From Osmia lignaria lignaria (lineage: Eukaryota > Arthropoda > Insecta > Hymenoptera > Megachilidae): DNA of 64,000 bases. Every line of letters begins with the position of its first letter. Position 1 is the stretch's first letter. Of the stretch, positions 12,716 through 24,640 are shown piece after piece. The notes under the pieces were generated by a model. It was given only the letters and a program-made list of their open reading frames with translations. It was not told where the DNA came from and did no database searches. Both the position numbers and the translations under genes were made by a program. Location of the stretch: positions 9,610,001-9,674,000 of the forward strand of contig NC_135032.1 of NCBI RefSeq assembly GCF_051020975.1, written 5' to 3'.

Positions 12716-14391
12716 TGCCCTCGCCATGACGCACCCCTGATTCAATTCTGTTTCCTTCTTGACTACACGATCATCGCTATCTGATCTCTGTGCAAAGCTC
12801 AGTTCTAATAAAAGACTAAATCTCAGCAAACAGTGAATAATCATTCCAATCCTATGTACTATCAATCCCGTAACGTGGTCGTGGTGCCCGCGCAATTATG
12901 TCTCGCGCGGCCCACTAAATGCATGCAGGGTTGGGAAAAAGTATTGGCACATCGTTTAAAACAGAATACTCCATTTAAAATTGGACTAAATGACTTGAGA
13001 TTTTTGTAGAAGCTATAAAAATTAATTTACTGAGATATGTGCTTCTGCTGTTTTAAAAAATTACAATTTTTCAAAATCGGGAAAAAAATAGTAAAGGCAA
13101 TTTTCAAACTTTTTTATGTGAGCTTATAATGAAAATTTAAAATATGTCTTTCGTAGATTCAAATAAGTTATGTGTATGCTGAAAATTTCATCGAGATCGG
13201 TGAATGCACTTAGAAGTTACAAGCAATTAAATTTCCGAAAATCGCGACTTTTCATCTAAGAATGAAGCGAATCACGCCTTTGCCTTTTACTTTATTTACT
13301 TTAAAATTTATTTGAAAAACAAAAATAATAGAAGGAAAAAAATTACAGCAACATATGTACATTAAAAGAAATGTATTAAATTTACAGAAAATTCAATAAA
13401 TACCTATATTAACAATAGTGTAAAAAATACATATGAGAAATGCGCATAACCATGTTTGCTTATAAAGTAAATCGACATGCACTTTGCACGTAATAAATAA
13501 AATTATTTTGCATAAATACAGCTTAAAAAATACAAACATACATATACTATACATCATACATATGTATACAGAATGAGGAGAAGTTGGTTCTTTGGATTCA
13601 TTTATAACACGATTTACTCTCGCTGTATAATTCTTGGCAACATATTAGATACATTGATGTATGACGTATGACATAAAGACTTTCCATGTTCGCAGCATGT
13701 CAATTTTAAATTCACATGTTCCGAAATGTATCATTTTAGAGACCCAATAAGGTTTGGAATGTGTGCTATATGTGGAAGATTGACGCAGAGTGTATCGATG
13801 AACACGGAGATGCATTGCTTTTAATTTCAAATACTATTGCCAAACAAAATTTATAGACGAAGTTCTTCTTAAGAACATACTGTAAAACATACTGAATCAC
13901 TGTCAGTACAGTGGATTCAGAAGCTGAAGAAACAAATTTAGAAAAACATTATAATTGTTGTTCATCGATACAACTGGAGTCCGTGAATTATTCAAATTCG
14001 CAGTTAGTATCCACACTTGTCAACTGCGAATATAAATTTAAGAACAACGTCTTATAATGCCCGTGAAAGGTAGTACAAGTTGGATTAGTATTCTAGATAT
14101 TATGCTGCCTGATCCAATCGAAAAAGTTTTCTAGCGCATCTTGGTTAAAATTACGACTAAGAAAGTGAGAAAATCCAAGATCGCACCAATGTGTTTTCAA
14201 AAATTAAAAATTTTGTAACGTTCTAATTCAATTTTATAATACCCATTTTGGTCAAACTTCGTCTTAGGGGACCAAAAATTAACTATAAGATTTGACACTT
14301 TTTATTCAAAAATTGTTGATCCCCTGAGACGAAGTGTAGCCCCCATTTTCTTTTTATAAATTTCATGCTACGGAAAATGCTAATATCTATA
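12716..14391. other. Intergenic, no gene recognised
   Basis: AT-rich sequence without a credible protein frame. GTTGGGAAAAAGTATTGGCAC near 12932 looks like a mariner-type terminus, but I found no matching inverted end, so no element is called here. 13300-13600 is low-complexity A/T. Confidence 0.4.
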
Positions 14392-14580
14392 CCGCAGTTC
14401 ACCAGAGTCCATAACTGCGAAAAGACCAGTTTTCGTTCTTCGTGCTTCTCCAGTGCGCATCTTCGCCCTGATTGGCGATACTCCCAAACGAAGTGGAAAG
14501 CGATTAGCAGAGAGCTCGCTGCGTTCCCCCCACGATCTTCCAACCTGCGCGTCGCAGTTATGGACTCTGGTGAACTGCGG
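14392..14580. mobile_element. Short foldback MITE with 29-bp terminal inverted repeats
   Basis: A 189-bp element with near-perfect 29-bp inverted ends beginning CCGCAGTTCACCAGAGTCCA, flanked on each side by TATA. TA-type target duplication suggests the Tc1/mariner group. Both open frames drawn across it are by-products of the inverted ends. No coding capacity. Confidence 0.75.
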
Positions 14581-15576
14581 TATACGTCCCAGGTATTGGG
14601 TATTTCGCAGTTCGTCATTTGCCGGAATAGGTCGACTACCATTGATACTATCGAAAATATTATTCACAAAATGAATGAATCGAGCAGTGTCAACACCTTC
14701 TACTGGCATTTAACGCGTGCCGCACACACTTTTAACTTTATTGCGACTCGGTGTGATTAAGGACCCAAAGGATTGCCTAAAAACTTGCGTGCAATACTTA
14801 ACCTTCATTTTTATAATTTTATCTATTACTAAAGCTTTGCAATAAGCTTTATTAGAATTCGGTCCTGATAAGAAGCGTTACTGCTATCAATAAGATACAA
14901 ATCTTCAATGTGTGACCATTTAGCTACACGTGGAAGATTATTGGCTGAAGTGAATTGCAATTCTAATCAAATGGTGTGTCGCATACATTTTAATAAATGA
15001 GAGTTTATTAAATCTTTTTTTTAGAATAATCTATTAAGCATTGCATTAGATATTTCTAAAAATATTACGCTGATATCCCTAAGGCAATTTAATCTTTCAT
15101 TATTATTCAATTATTGCTTTACAATTTGCGCTGCTTTGATCGCAAACTGTTGCTACCACTACAGTGACTTGAAACGCTCTTTAAGTTCTTCAAAGACATT
15201 GTCACAAATTCTAGCTATTAATGAAATTTGCATCAGTTTCTGAAGCGTTTCGATACTTGACTTTGTTTATAAATTAATGCTAATATTTTCTTTTCTTTGG
15301 AAAATCAACGTCGAAAAAGTTGGGCTTTCCCTCGTTGCACATCTGGGCTGAAATCATAGCGTGCAGTATGTAGTGCCGATCTGTGCTAGATGTTCAATCT
15401 GCTTGACGCATTTCTTTACAGCTAGCCACTGCCGTTTATTCTGTACTTTACAACTTTCAGTCGTACTGCCATGGTATTATACGTCTTCTATTTCAGAAGA
15501 TTCTCTATTGCGTCATTTTTCAGAATTTTCAGTATGTTACCTGAAAAATATAAGTACGTTATGTAATTATAAAGTA
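14581..15576. other. Intergenic, no gene recognised
   Basis: No credible exon, repeat pair or RNA gene seen. AT-rich single-copy-looking sequence. Confidence 0.35.
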
Positions 15577-15610
15577 CTAGCTGTGTTACCCGGCGCTGCC
15601 CGGGTGGTAT
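15577..15610 (-). mobile_element. Helitron 3' terminus (element extends rightward)
   Basis: Read on the minus strand this is a GC hairpin CCCGGGCAGCGCCGGG, 8 nt, then CTAG followed by T. That is the standard Helitron 3' end: a short stem-loop about 10 nt before CTRR, inserted 5' of T. The body should extend to higher coordinates (towards about 16.3 kb), but I cannot fix the 5' TC end. Sequence to the right (15.6-16.3 kb) has no Rep/helicase frame, so this is probably a non-autonomous copy. Confidence 0.6.
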
Positions 15611-16299
15611 TTTGTCTGTGAGTGTATGAGAAAAAAAGATGAATGCTGAATGCAAGAAGCAGCACCGACAGCGCCGCCATCCATTCCCACCGCAGAGGTA
15701 CGAAGGTATTCCCACTACTATGTAAACACAGCAGCGATGGGGATTAGCAGTTCTGCTGAACTGTTCTGCGCTACGATTTACACAAACAAAATAAACAATA
15801 TTTTATACGTTTCCCGATGCAACAGCGTAATAAAACTGAGCCTATGTCCTTCGCAAGGTTATAAGGAACACATAAAAAAAAATCGGATCAAAATCGAAGC
15901 AGTCGATTTGGAGATTACCCCGAACAAAGAAAATGCTTACAGCTTTATATATTAGTATAGAAGTATAGATATAGATTAGTGTGTTGAGGTGAAACAACGA
16001 GCACGACTTTTTAGCGACCGTAAAGTAACGCTCTCGGGACTCTGGCGGAATTTCCCGGATTATTTTTGACTCGAAGAGCACAGAACTTTGTCGACGTGAT
16101 TTCTGAACGCGCGTGGTGCTAACGGCTTCGAAATAATTAGAAGAAACAACACAGTAGTCTGTGTACTATCTAACGAAACTAGAATTGAAGGAAGAGCACG
16201 AAAAGCTCTTTCAACCTTCAGACGAAAATCAATTGTCTTAGTTGAGATCGTGAAAAGATACTCGTCTGCGATAAAGGTGACTATACAAAATATCCTTTA

Positions 16300-17109
16300 C
16301 AATGTAATGAGCTACTAATCTAATGCGACATTGCGACACTGACAATCAGTACTGTTGTGGATCGTCACGGCATTTTTATTTGATGATCCCTGCATGGTGC
16401 TGACTACTGAATATGTCTCGCTTCCTTGTAGCAGGCTCTTTCTCCCACTTAAATAGGAAAGTGTACTTACGTGACTTTTGGCACATCGAATTCTCTCAAA
16501 ATCGGTTCATAACCCTTAATTTATGTTGTTTGTCTTAGCTATAATCGTTGGTGGTTCGAATAGTTGAACGTTACAACTTGACCGACCTTTTGGGCCAATT
16601 ACCGAATGTTGTGTACCATTAGGAAAAATATGCCTGAATTTCTAATACAAAGTAAATGTGAAAGATATGTAATATGTAGTGTACATGTACAATATTCCTC
16701 ATTTATGTATGTACATATATTATTGTCTTGTACACTATGTATATAGTAAAACATGTTCTTCAGTGAACAACTGAACATTGCTTTCAATATTGTATAATTT
16801 CAAATTAATTAAACTAATTTCATAAATATTTATTCAATACCTTGGTGTTCACTCCTTTTGACAGCATAATATATAATTGTAAAAAATAATTGACACAGCG
16901 TCTTTTAACTGATTCATGCATAATACTGACAATGAATCCAATAGTCAATCAGCAATTTACAAGGATATACCAACATTCTGTAGTAATTTTTCCCCTTGTA
17001 GACATAGTCTCTTTTAACCATTACATGTTATCTCTACAACAGCACAGAATATTGGTTAAATACACTTTATAACTAAGAAAAGTAATAAAACCAAAAGTAA
17101 TATTCTAAC
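16300..17109. other. Intergenic, possibly further exons of the THAP pseudogene
   Basis: The exon ending at 17110 finishes with a GT donor, so further exons would be expected at lower coordinates. I could not identify one with confidence. The rest is AT-rich with no recognised feature. Confidence 0.3.
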
Positions 17110-17734
17110 CTTTGGAAATATTGTACGTTCCATATGTGTAATGATGATATTAGGTCTCATAATGCCAGTAGATCCTTTGCTGTTCCTAAATCTACCCAGA
17201 TCTCTTGTAGTCTTTGGATTCTACAGTGCAATCAGATTGATCTATAATAATAAAATCACATAATACTATGTATATACTTCATGCTGGAAATATTATCATC
17301 TATATGCAATGTATTAATATCATGTTAGTGTGAAGATAAAAACTTACGTTTTGTCCTTCTATAACTTCCATTGCATTGTTTTCCTGTGACTCTTCTACCG
17401 ATGTGGCAGGTGCTGATAGCATTCAATACACATTTTCATAACAAATAAATTATATACTCTATGGAGGTTGTGTAATTAATTATTACCTGGTAAGTGACAT
17501 GTTGGAACTGCTGATGTTGATACTTTTTTGTAGAGGAAATATTTTTTCTCAAAATGTATGCCACAAATAGTTTTCGACTTTAGCTTCTGAGGGGGAGGCT
17601 ATAATAGATTTTTCCTACCACACTCTTCCACCCACTGCAGCATTCTATTGCAATCCACTTCATGTGAAGGAAAGGTGAACATTTGTTGTTCTTTGCTGAT
17701 GCATCTCTTCACGCAGCATTTCTTATGGCTCAAT
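17110..17734 (-). pseudogene. THAP-domain gene remnant, three exons, two in-frame TAG
   Basis: Exons on the minus strand: 17487-17734, 17348-17412 and 17110-17241, joined in constant phase by AG..GT introns. The first encodes a THAP zinc finger: Cys pair in CCVKRC, FTFPSH, the invariant Trp in MLQWVEE, the C..H pair in ICGIHF, and a C-terminal AVPT. There are 43 positions between the second Cys and the third, inside the C2CH range. A TAG lies within the finger just before PPPQKLKS, and another early in the third exon before NPKTTRDLG. Both sit where Gln would fit. The frame is otherwise intact, suggesting recent death or a sequencing/allelic variant. The THAP call is solid; which THAP protein (host gene or P-element relative) is open. 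Confidence 0.6.
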
Positions 17735-18311
17735 CTATAAACACACATTTTAAAAGTATTTTAGTTTATTATACTAAAATTTTGAAGCAAACAATGTTAA
17801 ATAAAAGGCCTCTATAAAAAATTCCTTTCTTCAATAATAGGAAATGCTGGCAGCAACTTTTTATAATTTTTGGTATTTTTATCAAAATAATAAATATTAC
17901 TTCATTTTTATTCTGGTAAGCCGTACGCACATTATAGTATAATATTAACGTAAGTTATGGCTCGAACCATAAGTCACAACAGGGTGATCGCATATGAGAG
18001 CTTTAAAGCGCATATTTTAACTGATTTAATTGTGATCTAACCTAACCTAACTTAACGAATTACCGAAATTCGAATATTTTATCGAATCGACAAAAATGTT
18101 GTACAAACCGTAATTACTGTCATTACTAGTCTTATTCAGCCAGGAATTAATAAAATGTGTGATTACTATTCATAAATGACGTGTTTCTATTTGTTGATAA
18201 TGTGCGTACGGTTTCGGAAGTTGTCCCTTTATTCTTTCTTGTTGCTGTTGCATCTCTTCACCAAGCTTATTTTAATAAATCGGTTGAAGAATCATTAAAA
18301 GATCGTCAATA

Positions 18312-19241
18312 CAGTAAAACCTGGATAAATTCAACGAAAGAATGCTTGGATAAATGAAAGATCGCTATCCCCTCCACTTGGGGGGATCCCCCTAGGCCCT
18401 AGGCGAACCGAGCCGCTCGACGAGGAAACCGTGTAATATGATCCGACCGTAATATCCGTGTGACTAATACTAATTCAACGATAAAACTTTTTTATTTTTA
18501 AACTGTTACTGATGCTGTTAACTGAAACTGTTACTAATGCATTTGTGAGATTTTTCTGATTAAAATGATACCAAACTCGATATAGGTTGAATTATATTTA
18601 TAAACAATAATAATAGAATAAGCAACATAGAATTGAGACCACGACTGAATATAAATGATGTCGGCTGAATACAAAAGATGTGTACGGACACAGAATCGGC
18701 ATGTTGGCTACAAAGAAAACATGTGTACGGATTCAGAATCGACACCTCGCTTGGATAAATGAAACATTAAATGCCCAGAATCGACTCCTTGCTTGAATAA
18801 ATGAAACATTAAATGCCCAGAATCGACTCCTCGCTAGGATAAATGAAACCTTTGAAACCAAAGCCGACACCGCGACTGGTTTGGATTTCGATCTCTCTTG
18901 CTTTTCGCCAACTTATAACATCAATTTTAGCAAGTAATTATAATTGAAACTATATCGTGTTTGGTACCACTTTACTCACAAAAATCTCACCAATACGCTA
19001 GTAAAAGTTTCACTCAAAAAAAGTCAAAAATAAAAAAGTTTTTTGATTCAATTAGTATTAGTCACACCGATACGTTTCGGCTCTTTCCTTTGATTTCGGA
19101 CCTCTCTCTTTCCACCATTGTCTGTCCCTTTCTACGTTCACGCTTAGCTGGTCGTCGCGTGTCATCCGAGCTTCGATATCGTGCTTAGGTAAACGCAACC
19201 ACTGGGTCCCAATCTTGGTTGAATTTATCCAGGTTTTACTG
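18312..19241. mobile_element. Tigger/pogo-like non-autonomous element, copy 2 (full length)
   Basis: A 930-bp element flanked by TA. Ends are CAGTAAAACCTGGATAAATT and its inverse AATTTATCCAGGTTTTACTG. A second, shorter echo GCTTGGATAAATGAAA lies just inside the left end. Three tandem units of about 42 bp (18735-18850) each carry a GGATAAATGAAAC-type core. It has a small private duplication (CCCTAGGC twice near 18392) and another near 18505-18530. No transposase. It sits 185 bp from copy 3 in the same orientation. Confidence 0.9.
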
Positions 19242-19426
19242 TAATGTACTAAAATGTTACTAACGATAATTCATTGAAGTGTAACGAAAGTTTTCGCGGA
19301 AACCAGCGGGAACATGACGTTATGACATGACACTGTACTGCACTGTACGCACTGTACACTGTACTGGTCGCAGTCGCAAGTTGCAAGTGTTGCGAACCTC
19401 GCTTATATGTATGTATGAGTGCAGTA

Positions 19427-20381
19427 CAGTAAAACCTGGATAAATTCAACGAAAGAATGCTTGGATAAATGAAACATCGCTATCCCCTCCACTTGGGGGG
19501 ATCCCCCTAGGCGAACCGAGCCGCTCGACGAGGAAACCGTGTAATATGATCCGACCGTAATATCCGTGTGACTAATACTAATTCAACGATAAAACTTTTT
19601 TATTTTTAACTTTTTCTCAATGAAACTGTTACTAATGCATTTGTGAGATTTTTCTGATTAAAATGATACCAAACTCGATATAGGTTGAATTATATTTATA
19701 AACAATAGTAATAGAATAAACAGCATAGAATTGAGACCACGACTGAATATAAATGATGTCGGCTGAATACAAAAGATGTGTACGGACACAGAATCGGCAT
19801 GTTGGCTACAAAGAAAACATGTGTACGGATTCAGAATCGACACCTCGCTTGGATAAATGAAACATTAAATGCCCAGAATCGACTCCTTGCTTGAATAAAT
19901 GAAACATTAAATGCCCGGAATCGACTCCTTGCTTGAATAAATGAAACATTAAATGCCCAGAATCGACTCCTCGCTAGGATAAATGAAACCTTTGAAACCA
20001 AAGCCGACACCGCGACTGGTTTGGATTTCGATCTCTCTTGCTTTTCGCCAACTTATAACATCAATTTTAGCAAGTAATTATAATTGAAACTATATCGTGT
20101 TTGGTACCACTTTACTCACAAAAATCTCACCAATGCGCTAGTAAAAGTTTCACTCAAAAAAAGTCAAAAATAAAAAAGTTTTTTGATTCAATTAGTATTA
20201 GTCACACCGATACGTTTCGGCTCTTTCCTTTGATTTCGGACCTCTCTCTTTCCACCACTGTCTGTCCCTTTCAACGTTCACGCTTGGCTGGTCGTCGCGT
20301 GTCATCCGAGCTTCGATACCGTGCTTAGGTAAACGCAACTACTGGGTCCCAATCTTGGTTGAATTTATCCAGGTTTTACTG
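19427..20381. mobile_element. Tigger/pogo-like non-autonomous element, copy 3 (full length)
   Basis: A 955-bp, TA-flanked element nearly identical to copy 2 and in direct orientation with it. It has one extra 42-bp internal unit (about 19825-19985, four units against three). High identity over the full length suggests recent activity or a local duplication. The open frames on it come from the repeats and are not genes. Confidence 0.9.
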
Positions 20382-20589
20382 TATCATGTAAAACTAGCTG
20401 CAAGCCTGTAATCGCAGGAGTTGAATGAAACGTAATATGGCGACGATGTCATAAGAGTATGGCTACAGCATGTCTGTATTATGTTATATCAATGCTCATA
20501 AATTAGAAGCCAAAATTCAAAAGATTAAGCAAGCAATAGACAAGACTCTGTAAAACTTTTAATGCAGGTGATCGTGCTGGGAGAAAGTT

Positions 20590-21045
20590 AGAAATCCGGA
20601 GAAATAGAACTGTCCCACTTGAAATTTCTAAGAGACTAATTTATTACGGGCTGTATCTAATTCATTACTCTTAACGAAAATCATGTTTGGTTCTTGAAGT
20701 TGTCGAAGTCACTTCGACATCCTGTTTATTTATAGAGGATCGTAAATTCTTTCAAGGGTTGCCACGGTTCGCTAGCGCGAGACCTTTTATTTTCCGTTTT
20801 TCTCTGGATCCCACGCTTTCTCTTAACACGTGTGCAAGGAATCGTTCTCGAGTCTTGGCGGAGCACCACCATTTTCACTCGCTCAAGGGTGAACTGAAGC
20901 CAGGAAGAGGGACCGCCTCCGGACAGAAATGGACTCCTCCGCCATTGGACCAGGGATGATCCTGAGGGAGGAATCAGGATCCAGCGAGGAGGGGATGACA
21001 GCCAACATCGACCGAAGATCTTCACCGCCAGATCGATTCAAAACT
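20590..21045 (+). repeat. Dispersed repeat, copy 2 (pairs with 10330-10880)
   Basis: Inverted, diverged partner of 10330-10880. It keeps GGATCCCACGCTTTCTC, AGTCTTGGCGGAGCACCACC and GGGATGATCCTGAGGGAGGA in the same order. The class is unknown and no functional frame is seen. Confidence 0.5.
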
Positions 21046-21095
21046 TCAACCCGTTTAGATACGTTTTTTGAAAAGATAAAGTCTTAAAAATAAAG

Positions 21096-21520
21096 CAATA
21101 CAAAGGGTATAGCAGGATTAGATGGTCAAAAGTGCCCTTGAGCCGAATTTGCTTCGCAATGCACCATTCGATAGCATATCCCAAAAAACCATGGTACACC
21201 AAGTATCAACCCTGTACCTCAACCGGGAGGGTAGTTACAGGGTAAGAAAGAAAAAGTAGTTTTTGCCATATTTTCCGTATTTAATGGCATTCAAAAAATT
21301 TGAAAAAATTCTAGAATATTCTAGCCATGTTTCTTTATGACTGTGAATTTTTTCAGATTTTTCGGTTACAAATCCTAGGCGTGAAATATCAAAAACGCAA
21401 AAAAAAGTCGAAAAATTGAGATTTCGGGTAGAAGCTTTCGAGACACTAGATTTTTACTTTCACAGTAGTTAGATATTAGCATGACTGGTGTCCTCAATTT
21501 TTTTCAGATTTTTCATTCTG
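21096..21520. repeat. Rearranged partial copy of the 31290-31857 foldback
   Basis: Begins AGGGTATAGCAGGATTAGATGG and follows the left arm of the 31.3 kb element (AAAAGTGCCCTTGAGCCGA, GTTACAGGGTAAGAAAGAAA). It then continues into that element's loop in inverted order (AAGCTTTCGAGACACTAGAT, GACTGGTGTCCTCAATTTTT). The right arm is missing. Confidence 0.65.
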
Positions 21521-21539
21521 GTGCGTCAAACCGAAAAAA

Positions 21540-23190
21540 ATAAAAAACCGATATTTTCGACATATTTCGTGCGATAACATGAGAAATACTTTCAATTTTT
21601 ACATTTCCTTTACACACTTAGTGCATTATGTGATTTCTAACATTTTTGCACTGGATGCAGTAAAATCTGAATGGAGAGAGTGAAGTTATTATAAATAATT
21701 TAAAATTACGCACCTTACACGTTGCACCCTGGAACACCAAAGAACGATAAGATTTCGATCACTGCACTTGTCGCGGCGGAAAACGGATTATAACGGACGA
21801 GTACGTCGACGAGAAACAAACGAATAACGAAAAATAATTAATTACGAAAATAATCAATATATATATTTACGCGGAATGAAGTTAATTCGAGAAATTACTA
21901 CGCGAGCAAACGATTTAAAATCAGAAAGAAAAGATAGAAATTTAGGGAGAGAGAAGATTTTACGTGCGCGTCTATGAGTCCTTATTCAGAATTCCGATTA
22001 TTTTAACTCGCACGGCACTCTGCCTCGCTACGCGGAGGACTTTACCGCAGAGAAAATATCGCGAACTTCCAAATAACTCTGTCTCTCGGACACACGGGCT
22101 CCCGATCACGTACTTACGATTGATCGATCAAGAGTGACAAATGGTGACTTTCGTGCGCGATCGATGGTCGAAGGGTCCGTCGCGCGAACATCGTCTTTGG
22201 AGGGGACGGTTTGGCGAATCGTAGTTCGTTTTCGAAAGTGTCGCGTGCCCGTTGATTGGCTAAGACGCGCGAGCTAGACGAAGATCTTTCATCCCCTTTC
22301 TTTGGTGTTCCTTTCTTTTCTAGTTCGTCGCCATGATAGTTTCAACGGTTTTCAGAAACTACGCAGTATTTCTCTTTATACGTATAATTAACTAATCGCA
22401 TTGAATTATAATATGACTATTGCATTGAATTAATTCATAACTATTGATTCGATTGAACTGCAAGATGAGATTTGAAATTACAGGTTTCGATGGAGGAAAC
22501 CGTCATCCGTACATCATGATCAAAGTTATTCACTTTCCTGATTTGCAATAAAGATAGTCTGATTTAATAGGTTTAAAAGCGGATGATGCGCTTACGGTGG
22601 TTGTAATGCCGTGGCGAATATTGCATTTTACAACAATCTATCGCACATTAGAAACTATCGCTTTGATGAATTCGGCATTTCGCATTTTATGAATTTTAAA
22701 CAATTCTCAATCTGGCGAACGTTCCTTCGAGAACGTTCCTTTGTTCAACATTTGCCGTTATCGCTAGGCAGTTCTTAGAATTTCGATACAATAGTGTTTA
22801 TTGCTTCGAACGACCCTTGATTTTCGAACGGCGGTCGAACGTTCGCGACGTTCGCTTTCGTAGGGGTTCTCAATTCTTACTTTCATTGTTTAAATTCATT
22901 TTCATCCATCCACTCTCTCATACTATCGTTACGATCAGGTAATGGTGATCCTTGTTGGACCGGCTGACGCTTTGTGCAATAGAGAGAGGAAGAGTTTTCT
23001 AACAAAAGAATTATTACGATTTTCCCGTTCGTACGCAGTTAGCAAGGGAAATTCCCGGAATGCGAAGCACTGGCTAACCGCGTAGCGCTGATGTTATGCT
23101 ACGGCTCTCTCTCGCTCTTGAGCTAACCCGAGTTTTTGTGCGTTATTACTGTATTTTATTACAATGGCTGGCGACGATAGTTTCAAGGAG
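21540..23190. other. Intergenic, moderately GC-rich, no gene recognised
   Basis: Contains several CG-rich stretches (21750-22300) unlike the AT-rich surroundings, and GAA/TTC inverted blocks near 22715-22740 and 22835-22860. It could be an old LTR or a regulatory region, but I find no paired LTR, coding exon or RNA gene. Confidence 0.3.
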
Positions 23191-23227
23191 GGTCACGTAA
23201 ACTGTTGAAAAGAATTAAGCTCAAACT

Positions 23228-23400
23228 CTTCCTTGTACACCCCTGCATGAGAAATCCTCGTAACCTCGAAAGGCTTGACAAGAATGTCCAAGGTCGAGGA
23301 GGAATGGAAAGGTTGGCGAAAAACCGAAACACTCGCCTGTACGCCCCTTACATGAGAGATTCTCGTAACCCAAAAGGGCTTGATAAGGGACGCAAGGCGG
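23228..23400. repeat. Two-copy tandem repeat, about 107-bp period
   Basis: TGTACACCCCTGCATGAGAA... at about 23233 is repeated as TGTACGCCCCTTACATGAGA... at about 23339. Both are followed by CTCGTAACC and an AAGGGCTTGA/AAGGCTTGA block. The two units are diverged. No function is apparent. Confidence 0.55.
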
Positions 23401-23744
23401 ATAAATTTCAAATTTTCCCCTGGGACGTAACAGTATAAATCAAATGTGTTTAATTCCTTGAGAATTAGTAATAAAATATAAAACATAACGTAATGTAACT
23501 AAAAAAAATGGATTTTACATGGAACACCCTATAGAAATGGAAGCCGATATCGCTATGGTGTGAACGGCTGTTCGACACTTGACGATGACGGTTGCTGCAG
23601 CGAAGACGGTAGTGTTAGTTGCGTCTGTTCCGAATACGACCGGTCGCCAATCAAGATGAAATTTTGAGAGGAAGGGGGGAGGGGGAAGGGGACCCCAAAT
23701 ATAAAGTGGTATCTTCGTCTTCCTACTAGTTTCCGAGATATTAA

Positions 23745-24640
23745 TTAAAAATTTTCGTACAATACATAGAATTTTTTGATTCGTGCAAACAAAGACCAAA
23801 CGAACCGATAAACGACTTCATACATCGATTCTCTCAAATACAAGACGAATTGTTGACGGCCGTAAACTCCGAGAGAAGACTACAAACGTATATTGACATA
23901 AAGGAGATAATATGCAACGAGGAAGGCATTCAGTGCTTCCGACGCAATGTCAGGCCAGAAATCTCGCAATACCTGTTCAGCCAGCAACTGGAGACCCTCA
24001 ACCAAGCCTTCGAAGCCGCACGCATGTACGACATGGAGTTGCAATACATGCAACAGCAATCGCGGATGTGGCAACTATCGAGGGACCCAAGAAGACCAAG
24101 GGAACAACGCCCCGAAATCCAGAGGAACCCAATCCCGGACTGGAGAAGCAAGGAGTGCAACTATTGCAAACGACGAGGGCACACGGAATCGAAGTGCCGG
24201 ACGAAGCAGAGGGATCAATCAGGACGATTAACCGGACAACAGCGAAATTTTCATTGGGGCTCCGCCGAACACCCAACTACCGGACGGATGGTCACCATCG
24301 GGAACGTCAGGCCAACAGCAACAGAGGAGCATCGCGTGGACTCTTCCCCGTTTGTTCAACTAGAATTGCCAGGGCTCCGACCGACTACCTTCCTCATCGA
24401 TACAGGTAGCGAAATCTCTATAATTATAGAAAAACAGATAGTCAACGAAACGCTGTATAAAGGCGCGAGTTATGTGACGACACATAACCCCAGTCTTATC
24501 ACCTCAGGCAGGACGTGGCACTGCAACAGACATAACAAAATTCCGACTCGAGGATGAGAATAAGACAAAGAGAAAAAGAGAGCTTACCATCGCCTCGACG
24601 ACAATTCATTCATTCAGTGTTGAACCATCGACCTAAGCTG
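23745..24640 (+). pseudogene. Ty3/Gypsy-type element: gag end and protease, frameshifted
   Basis: The frame opens just after a stop near 23744, with the N-terminal gag missing. It contains a gag C-terminal region with a CX2CX4HX4C zinc knuckle (CNYCKRRGHTESKC), then the protease active-site motif FLIDTGSE. The frame is lost by a shift near 24510; a second frame carries on to a stop near 24640. This is an old, dead copy of an insect LTR retroelement. No left LTR or primer-binding site could be found upstream, where other repeats begin, so the 5' end is truncated. Confidence 0.8.

Noticed and set aside
14283..14760. Open frames on both strands across 14.3-14.8 kb
   Set aside because: They run through the inverted ends of a MITE and carry no domain.
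18735..18850. CRISPR-like array
   Set aside because: Units are directly adjacent without spacers, inside a transposon, in a eukaryotic genome.
21750..22300. LTR of the Gypsy element
   Set aside because: No second copy is found downstream of the element, and other repeats lie between it and gag.
23912..24409. Second long frame overlapping gag/protease
   Set aside because: It is a shifted reading of the same DNA. Only the frame with the zinc knuckle and DTG motif has family signatures.
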